A stretch of 64,000 nt of DNA from Peptococcaceae bacterium BRH_c4b (GCA_000961595.1 LADO01000005.1:1-64000); one strand, 5' to 3'. Counted from the stretch's first letter, positions 25,883-36,357 are shown. Notes: generated by a model from the letters alone, not told the origin. Numbers and translations are program-made.

Positions 25883-26356
25883 TTGCCCAGACCGCCAAAA
25901 ACTCGCCGAGTTGGTTTAATACCGTCAATAACATATTTTAACCCTACCGGAGCTAGCGCGTTGGAGGCAGATGTAATCAGGCTTGGGCTAGATGAGTGGG
26001 AAGCCTTAAGGCTAAAGGATTATATGGGGCTGGATCAGAATGATTGCGCCCGCTATATGAATCTGACCCAAAGCACTTTTCAGAGGATTTTAACCTCGGC
26101 AAGGCTTAAACTTACCAGTGTTGTGGTGGAAGGAAAGCCCCTTCGTATTGAGGGCGGCAACTATGAGGTTATCAATCGCTGGTCATGCAGGCTGTGCGGT
26201 TATGAATGGGAAGATTTTGGCGAGCCCGACGAAAAAATAACTCATTGTCCGTCATGTGGATTGGAAGGGGTAGAAAAGGAGGTTTACGGCTCTGGCTGGG
26301 GCCAGCCGGGATGTCAGGGACATGGCAGGGGAAGGAGAAGGCGCAGGGGCAGGTAA
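25883..26356 (+). CDS. DUF134 DNA-binding protein with zinc ribbon
   Basis: A 157-aa protein from TTG 25883 (GAGGAGTG ahead). Residues ~1-95 are the DUF134 helix-turn-helix region (MPRPPKTRRVGLIP, YFNPTG, LGLDEWEALRLKDYMGLDQNDCARYMNLTQSTFQRIL). A four-Cys ribbon (CRLCGYEW...HCPSCG) and a Gly/Arg tail (GRGRRRRRGR) follow. DUF134 proteins usually lie beside NifX-like and MinD-like genes, as here, and are the obvious candidate regulators of this cluster. This is inference; binding to the 13-bp site is untested. Confidence 0.88.
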   Translation: MPRPPKTRRVGLIPSITYFNPTGASALEADVIRLGLDEWEALRLKDYMGLDQNDCARYMNLTQSTFQRILTSARLKLTSVVVEGKPLRIEGGNYEVINRWSCRLCGYEWEDFGEPDEKITHCPSCGLEGVEKEVYGSGWGQPGCQGHGRGRRRRRGR

Positions 26357-26424
26357 CTTGACTTGTACACGAGTTTGGGGAAGTTCCTTCGTGAAAATGT
26401 TGAAAAGGGAAGGGGGGTGTTGTG

Positions 26425-26643
26425 ATGCCACGTTTTGACGGAACAGGTCCAGCCGGTTCAGGTAAAATGACCGGCCGCGGAATGGGTAAATGTATGGGGG
26501 TAAATGGTATGCCGGGTGACAGGGAGAATACTGGCCAGGGGTTTGTGCGCAGGATAGGGCAATCTCTAAGGCTTGGCTTGGGCGCATGTACGGGTAGAGG
26601 GCCGGGCAGACGCCAGGGAGGCGCTGGAGCAAACGGTAAATAA
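26425..26643 (+). CDS. Small Gly-rich DUF5320-like protein
   Basis: A 72-aa protein beginning MPRFDGTGPAGSGKMTGRGMGKC, the usual opening of the small Gly/Met/Arg-rich proteins found with NifX-like and DUF134 genes. It has a GACTGRGPGRRQGG-type end and two Cys. The ribosome site is GGGGGGTG. Function is unknown; possibly metal or cluster related, by neighbourhood only. Confidence 0.75.
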   Translation: MPRFDGTGPAGSGKMTGRGMGKCMGVNGMPGDRENTGQGFVRRIGQSLRLGLGACTGRGPGRRQGGAGANGK

Positions 26644-26682
26644 AGGGTGAAGTTATTGAGCTATTCAGGTTTAGTATTAATT

Positions 26683-26748
26683 GGGGACATTCCTTCTCGA
26701 AATTGTCAAGAAGTAAACTATTAAGGCAAAATCAGAAGGTGTGTCCCC
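26683..26748 (-). repeat. REP-like palindromic element
   Basis: GGGGACATTCCTTC...CAGAAGGTGTGTCCCC, in reverse orientation, between two DUF5320-like genes. Confidence 0.85.
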
Positions 26749-26779
26749 TTACCTTTTATTTAATTTGGAGGTGTTTTAT

Positions 26780-27160
26780 ATGCCAAGAGGAGACAGAACG
26801 GGTCCCTTTGGTTACGGCCCGCGTACGGGCAGAGCGGCAGGTTTTTGTGCAGGATATGGAGCTCCGGGCTATATGGCGGCGGGACCAGGGGCCGGTTGGC
26901 AAAGGGGACAGGGATTCGGACGCAGAAGGTGTTACAGTGGCTTTGGCTGGAACCAGGCATATAATCTTCCGCAAACACCGGCGCCTGGCTACCAAAAGGG
27001 CAATTACCAGCCCGATATTGATAATGAGAAATTGTCTCTGATTAATGAAGCCAGGGCCTTGAAAGAGCAGTTGTTAATGCTGGAAAAGAGGATTAAAGAC
27101 CTGGAGGGTGAGGAAAAAAACAAGGATGAATTGAAATTCAAAAACGAAGGTAATGACTGA
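26780..27160 (+). CDS. DUF5320-like protein with C-terminal coiled coil
   Basis: A 126-aa protein; the start at 26780 follows GGAGGTG. It opens MPRGDRTGPFGYGPRTGRAAGFC, passes through a Gly/Arg/aromatic region, and ends in a helical coil (EKLSLINEARALKEQLLMLEKRIKDLEGEEK). That is the DUF5320 layout, and such coils usually oligomerise. It is the last gene of the cluster before a terminator. Function unknown. Confidence 0.82.
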   Translation: MPRGDRTGPFGYGPRTGRAAGFCAGYGAPGYMAAGPGAGWQRGQGFGRRRCYSGFGWNQAYNLPQTPAPGYQKGNYQPDIDNEKLSLINEARALKEQLLMLEKRIKDLEGEEKNKDELKFKNEGND

Positions 27161-27210
27161 TAGCCGATACATTTCAGGGCCGTTTAGTATACGGCCCCCA
27201 GATTAATGAC

Positions 27211-27245
27211 AAACCCCCTGAAATTTAGTGGTTTCAGGGGGTTTT
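27211..27245 (+). terminator. Terminator
   Basis: AAACCCCCTGAAA pairs with TTTCAGGGGGTTT, ending in TTTT. Confidence 0.9.
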
Positions 27246-27264
27246 ACTCCGTAAAATGGAATGG

Positions 27265-27290
27265 TATAATATGAAATGAACATATGTCAA
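27265..27290 (+). promoter_or_regulatory. -10 box and downstream operator of the nifU-like gene
   Basis: TATAAT at 27265-27270 (weak -35 TTTTAC 17 bases upstream) is followed by GAACATATGTCAA at 27278-27290, where transcription would start. This is the exact reverse complement of the site at 24707-24719. Overlap with the start point suggests a repressor. Confidence 0.55.
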
Positions 27291-27331
27291 ATATGACCAT
27301 GGTAGTCAGGATCTAGGGAGGCGTACTACAT

Positions 27332-27817
27332 ATGAATGATGAACAAATTAACAATGCTAGTATTGCATACAGTGAAAAAGCTCTTGAGCATTTCGCTAAC
27401 CCAAGAAATGTAGGCATTGTAAAAAACTTTAATGGACGGGGTAAAATTTGTGAGGTTGAATGTGGTGACGTTTGTGAGATTACTATTTTAGTAGAGGATG
27501 AGTTAATAAAAGATATTAAATTTAGAGTTTATGGTTGTGCAGGAGCTGTGGCAACTTCCAGTGCTGTTACTGAGCTGGTCAGGGGAAAATTATGCGCTGA
27601 AGCCCTTAAGTTAACAGATGATGAGGTAGTGGAATTTTTATGTGGCCTGCCAGAACAAAAAAAACACTGTTCTTTACTTGGAATCCGAGCTTTAAAACAG
27701 GCAATATATGATTACCGGCTATATAAGCAGTTGCTAGAGGCTGGCCAGGTTGCAAATCGTGATGAATACGAAAAAATACGGAAAGAATTATCTCAGCAGT
27801 TTGTAAATGAGTTCTAG
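27332..27817 (+). CDS. NifU/IscU-like Fe-S scaffold protein
   Basis: A 161-aa protein. The three scaffold cysteines are visible in context: ECGDVCEITI, VYGCAGAVATSSAVTEL and KKHCSLLGIRAL. The N-terminus (YSEKALEHFANPRNVGIVKNFNGRGK) matches NifU-N. The family assembles Fe-S clusters with a cysteine desulfurase and passes them to apoproteins; no desulfurase gene is adjacent. AGGGAGGCG is the ribosome site. It shares the 13-bp operator with the NifX-like cluster, so both may respond to iron or a metal/cofactor signal. Confidence 0.9.
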   Translation: MNDEQINNASIAYSEKALEHFANPRNVGIVKNFNGRGKICEVECGDVCEITILVEDELIKDIKFRVYGCAGAVATSSAVTELVRGKLCAEALKLTDDEVVEFLCGLPEQKKHCSLLGIRALKQAIYDYRLYKQLLEAGQVANRDEYEKIRKELSQQFVNEF

Positions 27818-27971
27818 TTTTATAAGACTGGATGAAGAGGTTAAGGAGCGAATGTTTTCTTTTGACGAAGACCCGGAACTGTTGGACATGATTTCCGGAG
27901 TAGGCTTCGGGTTAGGATTGATCTTCCAACTATGTGATTATAAGTACCTCTATTCAATTATACTACATTAA
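27807..27971 (+). CDS. Possible 54-aa protein overlapping the nifU-like gene
   Basis: ATG lies 11 bases before the upstream stop, giving MSSSFIRLDEEVKERMFSFD... with a hydrophobic C-terminal half (MISGVGFGLGLIFQLCDYKYLYSIILH). There is no clear ribosome site and no recognised family. Confidence 0.3.
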   Translation: MSSSFIRLDEEVKERMFSFDEDPELLDMISGVGFGLGLIFQLCDYKYLYSIILH

Positions 27972-28120
27972 ACGGCAAGAATATTTATTATAGATATTAC
28001 AGCAGGATAATAATTCTTCCCGGCGAAACATCTGTAATTACTGGAAATCAACAGTTGTTTTGCAGCTGAGGACATTTACAGCTGCTGCAGCCTGGTCATT
28101 AATAACGGGGGTGAAACGTT

Positions 28121-28297
28121 GTGAAAACGGAAAAAATGATTATAGAGGCGGTCCAGGCGGCTGCCAGGGAAGGCAGGCTGACGTGTACCCAGGCCAGGAA
28201 GCTGGCCGATGAACTGGGTGTTTCTCCCGCCAGGGTGGGGGCAGCCTGTGATCAGTTGAAGATAAAAATAAAAGCCTGCGAGTTGGGCTGTTTCTAA
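28121..28297 (+). CDS. Small helix-turn-helix-like protein upstream of moeA
   Basis: A 58-aa protein from GTG 28121 (ACGGGGGTG ahead), 19 bases before moeA. The helical N-terminus (MIIEAVQAAAREGRLTCTQARKLADELGVSPARVGAACDQL) reads as a compact helix-turn-helix, and the end KIKACELGCF has two Cys. Its position ahead of moeA suggests a role in molybdenum-cofactor control or assembly; this is inference from context. Confidence 0.65.
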   Translation: MKTEKMIIEAVQAAAREGRLTCTQARKLADELGVSPARVGAACDQLKIKIKACELGCF

Positions 28298-28316
28298 GGA
28301 ATTGTGGGGGAAATGA

Positions 28317-29558
28317 ATGGCTGAATTGTTTAAAGCCGTGACTGTGGATGATGCCCGGGAAATGCTGGCCCGGCATTTGAACGTGTGTGGCGTGAAAAAG
28401 CAAGTCTCCATTACGGAAACCCTGGGCAGGAGGATTGCCGCGGATGTATCGGCACCGGAGGATGTGCCGGGGTTTGATCGATCCACCATGGACGGTTTCG
28501 CGGTGCTGGCCCGGGATACCTTCGGTGCCTCGGAGGGTCTGCCCGCCTATCTGGACGTGGAGGGAGAAATTTTTATGGGCCGGGAAGTAGCCGGGCCCAT
28601 CGCCCTTGGACGGATCTGGCGCATACCCACGGGGGGGATGCTGCCTTCGGGGGCGGATGCGGTGGTTATGGTGGAGCATACCGAAGAACTGGATGATAGG
28701 ACCATCGGCGTGACCAGGCCGGTGGCGCCCGGAGAAAACATTGTGCGCCGGGGAGAGGATGTAGCGGCTGGAGGTATGGTACTGAGCAACGGTCAAATCA
28801 TCCGGCCCCAGGACATGGGACTGTTGGCGGCGGTGGGGGTGCATACCCTGGAGGTTGAGGAGCCTTTCAGGGTGACCATAATTTCCACCGGTGACGAGGT
28901 GGTGGCGCCGGATCAGACGCCCGGCCCGGGCCAGGTGAGGGATATAAACTCTTACGCCCTGTATGGGCTGACCAGGCAGTGCGGGGCTTCTCCGGTGCTG
29001 GCAGGTGTGGTCAGGGATGATTTTACTGCCTTGAAAGAGGCCATGGAAAAGGCTATAGCATCTTCCGAGATGGTTTTGCTTTCCGGTGGCAGTTCGGTGG
29101 GCACCAGGGATGTGTCCCTACAGGTAATTGAGTCCATGGGCGAGCCGGGGGTGCTGTTTCATGGCATATCCATAAAACCAGGCAAGCCTACCATTGGTGC
29201 GGTGTTGGGTGGTAAGCCTGTTTTCGGCCTGCCCGGCCACCCGGTTTCCGCCATGGTGGTCTTTGCGCTGTTGGTGGAGCCGTTACTCAGGGTGGGGAGG
29301 TACCCGTCCAGCGATGTGGAGAGACGCCTGGAGTTTCCGCTGCGGGCCAGAATAAACAGAAATATTCGCTCTGCAGCCGGGAGGGATGATTATATACGGA
29401 TAACTCTGAAAGAGTTGGCAGGTGAGCTAATCGCCGAACCGGTGCTGGGGAAATCAGGGCTTATTTCCACCATGGTCAAGGCCGGTGGGCTGGCACATAT
29501 TCCCACCGGAATGGAAGGCGTCGAAGCCGGGGAATATGTATGGGTTAAACCCTTCTAA
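28317..29558 (+). CDS. moeA: Molybdopterin molybdenumtransferase MoeA
   Basis: A 413-aa enzyme inserting molybdate into adenylated molybdopterin. MoeA marks: RRIAADVSAPEDVPGFDRSTMDGFAV (domain I), GAVVMVEHTE-like metal/pterin site (GADAVVMVEHTEEL), ISTGDEVVAP, LSGGSSVGTRD, KPGKPTIGAVLGGKPVFGLPGHPVSA, and a C-terminal beta domain. Length is normal. It supplies cofactor for Mo/W enzymes such as the formate dehydrogenase in this window. It lies in an operon with the small gene upstream and a second moeA-like gene 26 bases downstream. Confidence 0.95.
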   Translation: MAELFKAVTVDDAREMLARHLNVCGVKKQVSITETLGRRIAADVSAPEDVPGFDRSTMDGFAVLARDTFGASEGLPAYLDVEGEIFMGREVAGPIALGRIWRIPTGGMLPSGADAVVMVEHTEELDDRTIGVTRPVAPGENIVRRGEDVAAGGMVLSNGQIIRPQDMGLLAAVGVHTLEVEEPFRVTIISTGDEVVAPDQTPGPGQVRDINSYALYGLTRQCGASPVLAGVVRDDFTALKEAMEKAIASSEMVLLSGGSSVGTRDVSLQVIESMGEPGVLFHGISIKPGKPTIGAVLGGKPVFGLPGHPVSAMVVFALLVEPLLRVGRYPSSDVERRLEFPLRARINRNIRSAAGRDDYIRITLKELAGELIAEPVLGKSGLISTMVKAGGLAHIPTGMEGVEAGEYVWVKPF

Positions 29559-29584
29559 TTCAACACGCAAGGAGTGACCCCTCA

Positions 29585-31507
29585 ATGAAAAGGGATGTAT
29601 ATTTATCTGACCGGCCCCTGGAGGAGGCCCAAACCGGTTATATGGAATTGCTGCAGCGGGCCGGGGCAATGAATCCGGGCAGGCCGGAGCTGGTGGAGGT
29701 GGAGAAGGCCTCCGGCAGGATAACTGCTGCGCCTGTGTACGCCAGGGTTTCCTCTCCCCATTATAACGCTTCAGCCATGGACGGAGTGGCCGTCAGATCT
29801 ATGGACACATTTGGCGCTTCAGAAACCTCCCCTAAAAAATTAACCTTGGGTGAGTTTGTACACATGGTGGATACCGGCGACCCCCTGCCTCCGGGCTGTG
29901 ATGCAGTGATTATGATCGAGGATATACATTTTGTGGCCGAAGAAGAATTTGAAATAATTGCCGCCGCCTCTCCCTGGCAGCATATCAGGGTTATCGGTGA
30001 GGATGTGGTGGCCACGGAAATGATCCTGCCCGGCAATCACAGGCTGCGCCCGGTGGACCTGGGAGGCATACTGGCGGGCGGAGTAACGGAAATATATGTT
30101 TATCCCCGGCCCAGGGTGGCCCTGTTGCCCACCGGCAGCGAGCTGGTGCAGCCAGGCGCCGGGCTTAAGGAAGGCGATATCATTGAGTATAACACCAGGG
30201 TATTCGGGGCGCTGGTGGAGGAATGGGGAGGTATGCCCATTCGCTATGAAATAACCGTGGACGACTACAATCTGCTCAGGGAACGGCTGAAAAGCGCCCT
30301 GGCCGGGGCGGATGTTGTGTTGATCAACGCCGGTTCCTCCGCCGGCCGGGAGGACTATACCGCTGCACTGATCGCCGAAATGGGCGAGGTATATACCCAC
30401 GGTGTGGCCATAAAGCCCGGCAAGCCGGTAATTCTCGGATTGGTGGACGGAAAACCGGTGGTGGGTGTGCCGGGTTACCCGGTTTCAGCTGTGTTGGGAA
30501 TGGATCTGTTCGTACGGCCAGTAGTATACAGAAAGCTTGGCTCGGTTCCGCCGGTCCGGCCCAGGGTGGACTGTTTCATGTCCCGCAAAATTGTATCGCC
30601 CATGGGGGTTGAGGAATTTGTCCGGGTGAAGTTGGGGCGGGTGGGGGAAAAGATCATAGCCACGCCCATATCCCGGGGAGCGGGAGTGATCATGTCCATG
30701 ATCCGGGCGGATGGGATGCTGAGGGTTCCCAGGCTGTCCGAAGGGTATAACGCCGGTGCTACGGCACCGGTGGAATTAATGAGATCCATTGAAGAGATAC
30801 GTGAAACCACTGTCGTTATCGGCAGTCATGACATTGCCCTGGACGTGCTGGCCAATTATTTGCGTAAAATACATCCAGAGGCCAGCCTCTCTTCCGCCCA
30901 TGTGGGTAGCCTGGGCGGTTTGTCTGCCCTTAAGCGGGGAGAGGCCCACTGTGCCGGCACCCACCTGCTGGACGAGGAGACGGGGGATTACAACGTTTCC
31001 TACATAAAAAGATTGTTACCTGACCGGGGGATAGTGCTTTTGAACCTGGTTTACCGGGAGCAGGGCTTAATCGTGGCTGAAGGAAATCCCAAAGGTATAA
31101 CTGGCGTGGGGGATTTGGCCAGGCCGGATATGAGCTATATCAACCGCCAGCGGGGGGCCGGCACCAGAATACTGCTGGACTTCAAATTAAAAGAAGCGGG
31201 TATCGTACCCTCAATCATTAATGGCTATCAGCGGGAGGAGTATACCCACATGGCGGTGGCTGCGGCTGTGGCCAGCGGTTCAGCGGACGCAGGCATGGGC
31301 ATCCGGGCCGCGGCGAAGGCCCTGGGGCTGGATTTCGTTAGTGTGGTGGAGGAGCGCTACGACCTTTGTATTCCCCGGGAGTACTGGGATACGCCATATG
31401 TCACCAGGCTGTTGGAGGTGTTGAAAATGCCGGAATTCCGGGAAGAGGTGCTCTCCCTGGGCGGTTACGATCTCCGGGACTGCAGCAAAATAATGTGGGA
31501 AAGCTGA
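29585..31507 (+). CDS. MoeA fused to a periplasmic-binding-like (LysR-substrate-type) domain
   Basis: A 640-aa two-part protein. Residues ~1-405 are a second MoeA (NASAMDGVAVRSMDTFGAS, CDAVIMIEDIHF, LPTGSELVQPG, NAGSSAGREDYTAAL, KPGKPVILGLVDGKPVVGVPGYPVSA). Residues ~410-640 (TTVVIGSHDIALDVLANYL, GSLGGLSALKRGEAHCAGTHLLDEETGDYN, YINRQRGAGTRILLDF, VASGSADAGMGIRAAA) are a type 2 binding-protein fold that usually binds molybdate or tungstate. This fusion is known in anaerobes and archaea. Two MoeA proteins may separate Mo from W insertion. Cytoplasmic; no signal peptide. Confidence 0.92.
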   Translation: MKRDVYLSDRPLEEAQTGYMELLQRAGAMNPGRPELVEVEKASGRITAAPVYARVSSPHYNASAMDGVAVRSMDTFGASETSPKKLTLGEFVHMVDTGDPLPPGCDAVIMIEDIHFVAEEEFEIIAAASPWQHIRVIGEDVVATEMILPGNHRLRPVDLGGILAGGVTEIYVYPRPRVALLPTGSELVQPGAGLKEGDIIEYNTRVFGALVEEWGGMPIRYEITVDDYNLLRERLKSALAGADVVLINAGSSAGREDYTAALIAEMGEVYTHGVAIKPGKPVILGLVDGKPVVGVPGYPVSAVLGMDLFVRPVVYRKLGSVPPVRPRVDCFMSRKIVSPMGVEEFVRVKLGRVGEKIIATPISRGAGVIMSMIRADGMLRVPRLSEGYNAGATAPVELMRSIEEIRETTVVIGSHDIALDVLANYLRKIHPEASLSSAHVGSLGGLSALKRGEAHCAGTHLLDEETGDYNVSYIKRLLPDRGIVLLNLVYREQGLIVAEGNPKGITGVGDLARPDMSYINRQRGAGTRILLDFKLKEAGIVPSIINGYQREEYTHMAVAAAVASGSADAGMGIRAAAKALGLDFVSVVEERYDLCIPREYWDTPYVTRLLEVLKMPEFREEVLSLGGYDLRDCSKIMWES

Positions 31508-31517
31508 ACAGATGAAA

Positions 31518-31530
31518 GGGGACACACCTC
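31518..31530 (+). repeat. Half REP-like element
   Basis: GGGGACACACCTC, the left arm only, running straight into the mogA ribosome site (AGAAGGAGGAG). The right arm is missing. Confidence 0.6.
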
Positions 31531-31545
31531 AGAAGGAGGAGCCTT

Positions 31546-32037
31546 ATGTACAGGGTTGCGGTGGTTACTGCCAGCGACAAAGGCGCCAGGGGCGAGAGAA
31601 TTGACCAAAGCGCAGGTGTGATTAAAGATATGCTGGCTGGAATTAATTTTGATGTGGTGGCATATAAAATTATTCCGGATGACCTGGATACCATCAGCCA
31701 AACATTGATTGATCTGGCCGACCACGGTGTGGTGGAACTGGTGCTGACCACCGGTGGAACGGGTTTCTCCCCCCGGGATAACACCCCGGAGGCCACCCTG
31801 GCCGTGGTGGAGAGGACGGTGCCGGGCATACCTGAGGCCATGAGGCTGGAAAGTTTGAAAAAGACTTCCAGGGCCATGCTCAGCCGGGCTGTAGCCGGCA
31901 TCAGGCACAAAACATTGATTATTAACATGCCAGGCAGCCCTAAGGCGGTACGTGAATGCCTGGAGGTAATCATGCCCGTCCTGCCCCATGCCCTGGAAAT
32001 ATTGACGGGCAGGGGAGGGGAATGTGGAAACATATAA
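31546..32037 (+). CDS. mogA: Molybdopterin adenylyltransferase (MogA/MoaB family)
   Basis: A 163-aa enzyme adenylating molybdopterin before metal insertion by MoeA. Family marks: VAVVTASDKGARGERIDQSAG, VPDD-like PDDLDTISQTL, LTTGGTGFSPRDNTPEAT, and NMPGSPKAVRECLEVIMPVLPHAL. Normal length. It is third in the moeA operon, with a half REP element in the 38-base gap before it. The MogA and MoaB names are both used for this fold; function is well supported by the adjacent moeA genes. Confidence 0.93.
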   Translation: MYRVAVVTASDKGARGERIDQSAGVIKDMLAGINFDVVAYKIIPDDLDTISQTLIDLADHGVVELVLTTGGTGFSPRDNTPEATLAVVERTVPGIPEAMRLESLKKTSRAMLSRAVAGIRHKTLIINMPGSPKAVRECLEVIMPVLPHALEILTGRGGECGNI

Positions 32038-32265
32038 CAATTCCGGTAATTTTACGGCAGCTGCAGAAAAAAATAGTATAAAAATTTTCCCCCTGGAGAA
32101 AATATTGTTAGAAGATGAATATTGTAGAATGATGCCAGCATGATATAGAAGGAGAAATTAAAAGATAAACATCCCTCATTTATAAAAACGGTCCAAAACG
32201 GGTTATTTTTTCATGTGTAGATGTTTGCTTTTGATTTTACCGTTCTATATTATATTATTTGAGTG

Positions 32266-32292
32266 TTAGCACTCGCCATGAATGAGTGCTAA
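32266..32292 (+). promoter_or_regulatory. CIRCE element (HrcA operator)
   Basis: TTAGCACTC, nine bases, GAGTGCTAA: a perfect match to the consensus, 45 bases ahead of groES and just downstream of an AT-rich promoter region. It implies HrcA repression with heat-shock release. hrcA itself is not in the window. Confidence 0.97.
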
Positions 32293-32337
32293 CAAGAAAG
32301 TTAATAATAATAATAAATACTAAAAGGAGGGTCCCTT

Positions 32338-32622
32338 GTGATTAGACCATTAGGCGAGCGGGTAGTTGTTAAGCCTCTGCCCAGTGAAGAAGTTACCAAA
32401 AGCGGTATCGTATTACCGGACACCGCCAAAGAAAAGCCCCAGGAGGGCGAAGTTGTGGCCGTAGGATCCGGTCGTTTGCTGGACAACGGCTCCAAGGTTG
32501 CCATTGATTTGAAAGTTGGCGACAAAGTGCTTTTTTCCAAGTATGCCGGCAATGAAGTTAAAATTAACGAAGTGGAATATCTTATTCTGCGTGAAGCCGA
32601 CGTCCTGGGCGTAATTGAGTAA
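32338..32622 (+). CDS. groES: Co-chaperonin GroES
   Basis: A 94-aa protein from GTG 32338 (AAAAGGAGGG ahead), of the standard GroES length. It shows [17 protein letters not shown], the mobile loop ([23 protein letters not shown]) and the C-terminal strand ([16 protein letters not shown]). Seven copies cap GroEL during folding. It is the first gene of a CIRCE-regulated operon with groEL 43 bases downstream. Confidence 0.97.
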   Translation: MIRPLGERVVVKPLPSEEVTKSGIVLPDTAKEKPQEGEVVAVGSGRLLDNGSKVAIDLKVGDKVLFSKYAGNEVKINEVEYLILREADVLGVIE

Positions 32623-32659
32623 AGAATATTCTGGTTAAACCCTACATATAAGGAGGTAA

Positions 32660-34318
<1,659 letters not shown>

Positions 34319-34340
34319 TAACAAAATAAAATCCTCCTAT

Positions 34341-34373
34341 AGAAAGGCCCCTGCCACCGGCAGGGGCCTTTTA
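34341..34373 (+). terminator. Terminator of groESL
   Basis: AAAGGCCCCTGCC pairs with GGCAGGGGCCTTTT around ACC. Confidence 0.9.
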
Positions 34374-34579
34374 CCATCAATCGTACTTTTATCGCAGAAT
34401 GTTTAAGTGAGGAACATGTAAAGCCAAATAGTTCAGGTCACTAGAGTCAGCGGGCCAGGAAAAATAAGCCGAAAAGCATGGAGGATACGATCAGAATAAT
34501 GGGATGTATAAATTCTTTTCGGTTCAGCATCAAGTAAAATGTATATTATGATTGCTCTCTTGACTCTCTTTTAAGGTCA

Positions 34580-34644
34580 GGGGACACACCTTCTTGATTG
34601 TCTAAATTCCTTACATATAATCAAATTCACGAAGGAATGTCCCC
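34580..34644 (+). repeat. REP-like palindromic element
   Basis: GGGGACACACCTTC...GAAGGAATGTCCCC, 65 bp, with the flank AAGGTCA also found at the copy near 58992. It lies in the 411-base groEL-cysK gap; the rest of the gap shows no gene or clear riboswitch. Confidence 0.85.
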
Positions 34645-34729
34645 AACTTAAGTGGAATACTGAGATCGGGTTGCAGCTGGACAGGATATCTTAGCATTTG
34701 CATAATTTATAAAAAAAGAGGTTGAAGCA

Positions 34730-35653
34730 TTGAAAATATCAGATACCATAACCGATTTGATAGGTATGACCCCCTTGCTCAGGCTGAATAGTTTTATCGG
34801 CAAGAGTCCTGCTACTGTGGTCGCCAAACTGGAATACTTCAATCCGGGCGGCAGCATTAAAGACAGGATTGCTATCAACCTGATACTCAGGGCTGAAGAG
34901 CAGGGAATGGTAAACAAAAACACGGTTGTGATTGAGTCTACCAGCGGCAACACCGGTATTGGCCTGGCCATGGTATGTGCTGCCAGGGGCTACCGGATAA
35001 TACTTACCATGCCCGAAACTATGAGCGTGGAGAGAAGGACCTTGCTGAAGGCTTACGGAGCCGAGGTGGTACTGACCCCGGGGTCTGGCGGGATGAAAGG
35101 GGCTATTCAAAAAGCCGAAGAACTGGCCGGGAAATACCCCGGGGCTTTCATACCCGGGCAGTTTGTCAATCCTGCCAATCCGGAGATGCACTACCTTACC
35201 ACGGGTCCGGAAATATGGAGGGATACCGGCGGAAAAGTCGATATTTTTGTAGCCGGGGTGGGAACTGGAGGGACAGTAACCGGTGTGGGGAAATTTTTGA
35301 AGGAGAAGAAGCCGGAAGTGAAAATAGTGGCTGTGGAGCCGGCCGCCTCACCGGTGCTGTCCGGCGGGGAACCCCACCCGCATCCCATCCAGGGTATAGG
35401 AGCCGGTTTTGTACCCACTATTTTAAAACGGGAGCTACTGGATGAAGTGGTAACAGTGGACGGCGCCGATGCCATGGATGCCGCCCGCAGACTGGCCCGG
35501 GAGGAGGGGCTGCTGGTGGGCATTTCTTCTGGAGCGGCGGCCTTTGCCGCCCTGCAGTTAGCTCGCAAGGATGAAAACAGGGGAAAAATGATTGTCGTGC
35601 TTTTGCCCGACAGCGGGGAAAGATACCTTTCCACGGAATTATTCAGCGTGTAA
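34730..35653 (+). CDS. cysK: Cysteine synthase A (O-acetylserine sulfhydrylase)
   Basis: A 307-aa PLP enzyme making cysteine from O-acetylserine and sulfide. GGSIKDR holds the PLP lysine (~44); [12 protein letters not shown] binds substrate; [12 protein letters not shown] binds the PLP phosphate; GISSGAA and [12 protein letters not shown] close the fold. The TTG start at 34730 follows AAAAGAGG. Normal length. It is followed 10 bases later by ogt, a probable two-gene unit. A sulfide-producing anaerobe would use it for cysteine synthesis. Confidence 0.95.
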   Translation: MKISDTITDLIGMTPLLRLNSFIGKSPATVVAKLEYFNPGGSIKDRIAINLILRAEEQGMVNKNTVVIESTSGNTGIGLAMVCAARGYRIILTMPETMSVERRTLLKAYGAEVVLTPGSGGMKGAIQKAEELAGKYPGAFIPGQFVNPANPEMHYLTTGPEIWRDTGGKVDIFVAGVGTGGTVTGVGKFLKEKKPEVKIVAVEPAASPVLSGGEPHPHPIQGIGAGFVPTILKRELLDEVVTVDGADAMDAARRLAREEGLLVGISSGAAAFAALQLARKDENRGKMIVVLLPDSGERYLSTELFSV

Positions 35654-35663
35654 CAATAAGAAG

Positions 35664-36218
35664 GTGGTAGTTATTTTAATACTGGAAAAGGGATGTGTTC
35701 AGACCAGTGCCGGGTATGCCGGCGCGGCATGGTCGGACAACGGCCTGGTGGTGTTGACCCTGCCCGAAGAAACACTGTCCCTTGCCTGCGAAAAGCTGGA
35801 TTTAGAATTGCTGGAGGTTTCCTCCAGGTGGTCAGTCAACATTAGGGAGGCGGGGTCGAAAAGTGATTTTGCAGAAAAAATAAAAACCGAACTGGAGAGG
35901 TATTTTTCTGGAGAGCCCACCGTATTTACCTTGCCAGTGGATTTAAGTTTATACTCGCCCTTCAGAAAAAAAGCTCTTTCCGTGGTTAAAGATATACCCT
36001 GGGGTGAGGTGAGAAGCTACGGAGAGGTTGCCGCACTGGCGGGAAATCCCAGGGCAGCCAGGGCTGTGGGCGGGGCCATGGGCTCCAATAGAATATTACT
36101 GGTCATACCCTGTCACAGGGTAGTCAGTCATGACGGTTCGTTGGGAGGGTTCGGCGGCGGGCTGTCCGTGAAACGGAGATTGCTCAATATGGAAGGATTG
36201 AAGCTTGAAAAGCAATAA
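35664..36218 (+). CDS. ogt: Methylated-DNA-protein-cysteine methyltransferase
   Basis: About 184 aa. The C-terminal domain has the active-site PCHRV (IPCHRVVSHDGSLGGFGGG) and the DNA-binding region (IPWGEVRSYGEVAALAGNPRAARAVGGAMGSN). The protein removes alkyl groups from O6-guanine suicidally. The N-terminal domain is ordinary. The start is uncertain: a GTG at 35664 lies inside the AAGGTGG ribosome site, and an ATT a few codons on would be better placed. Likely cotranscribed with cysK. Confidence 0.92.
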   Translation: MVVILILEKGCVQTSAGYAGAAWSDNGLVVLTLPEETLSLACEKLDLELLEVSSRWSVNIREAGSKSDFAEKIKTELERYFSGEPTVFTLPVDLSLYSPFRKKALSVVKDIPWGEVRSYGEVAALAGNPRAARAVGGAMGSNRILLVIPCHRVVSHDGSLGGFGGGLSVKRRLLNMEGLKLEKQ

Positions 36219-36357
36219 TTGCTTTTTTGTTATGATAATGCTATTTATAAGGGGCTAAGATTCCTATTTGCCCAAGTCCTTCTGCAAAAACCGGGATGCA
36301 TGGCTAAAAGCGAAGGATCTAACCTTTACAGGGAAATTGCCAAAAAGTTTAATAGAA

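Noticed and set aside
26425-26643. Collagen-like or spore-coat gene reading of the Gly-rich small proteins
   Set aside because: There is no Gly-X-Y periodicity, and the MPRxDxTGPxG opening fits the DUF5320-type proteins found with NifX-like genes.
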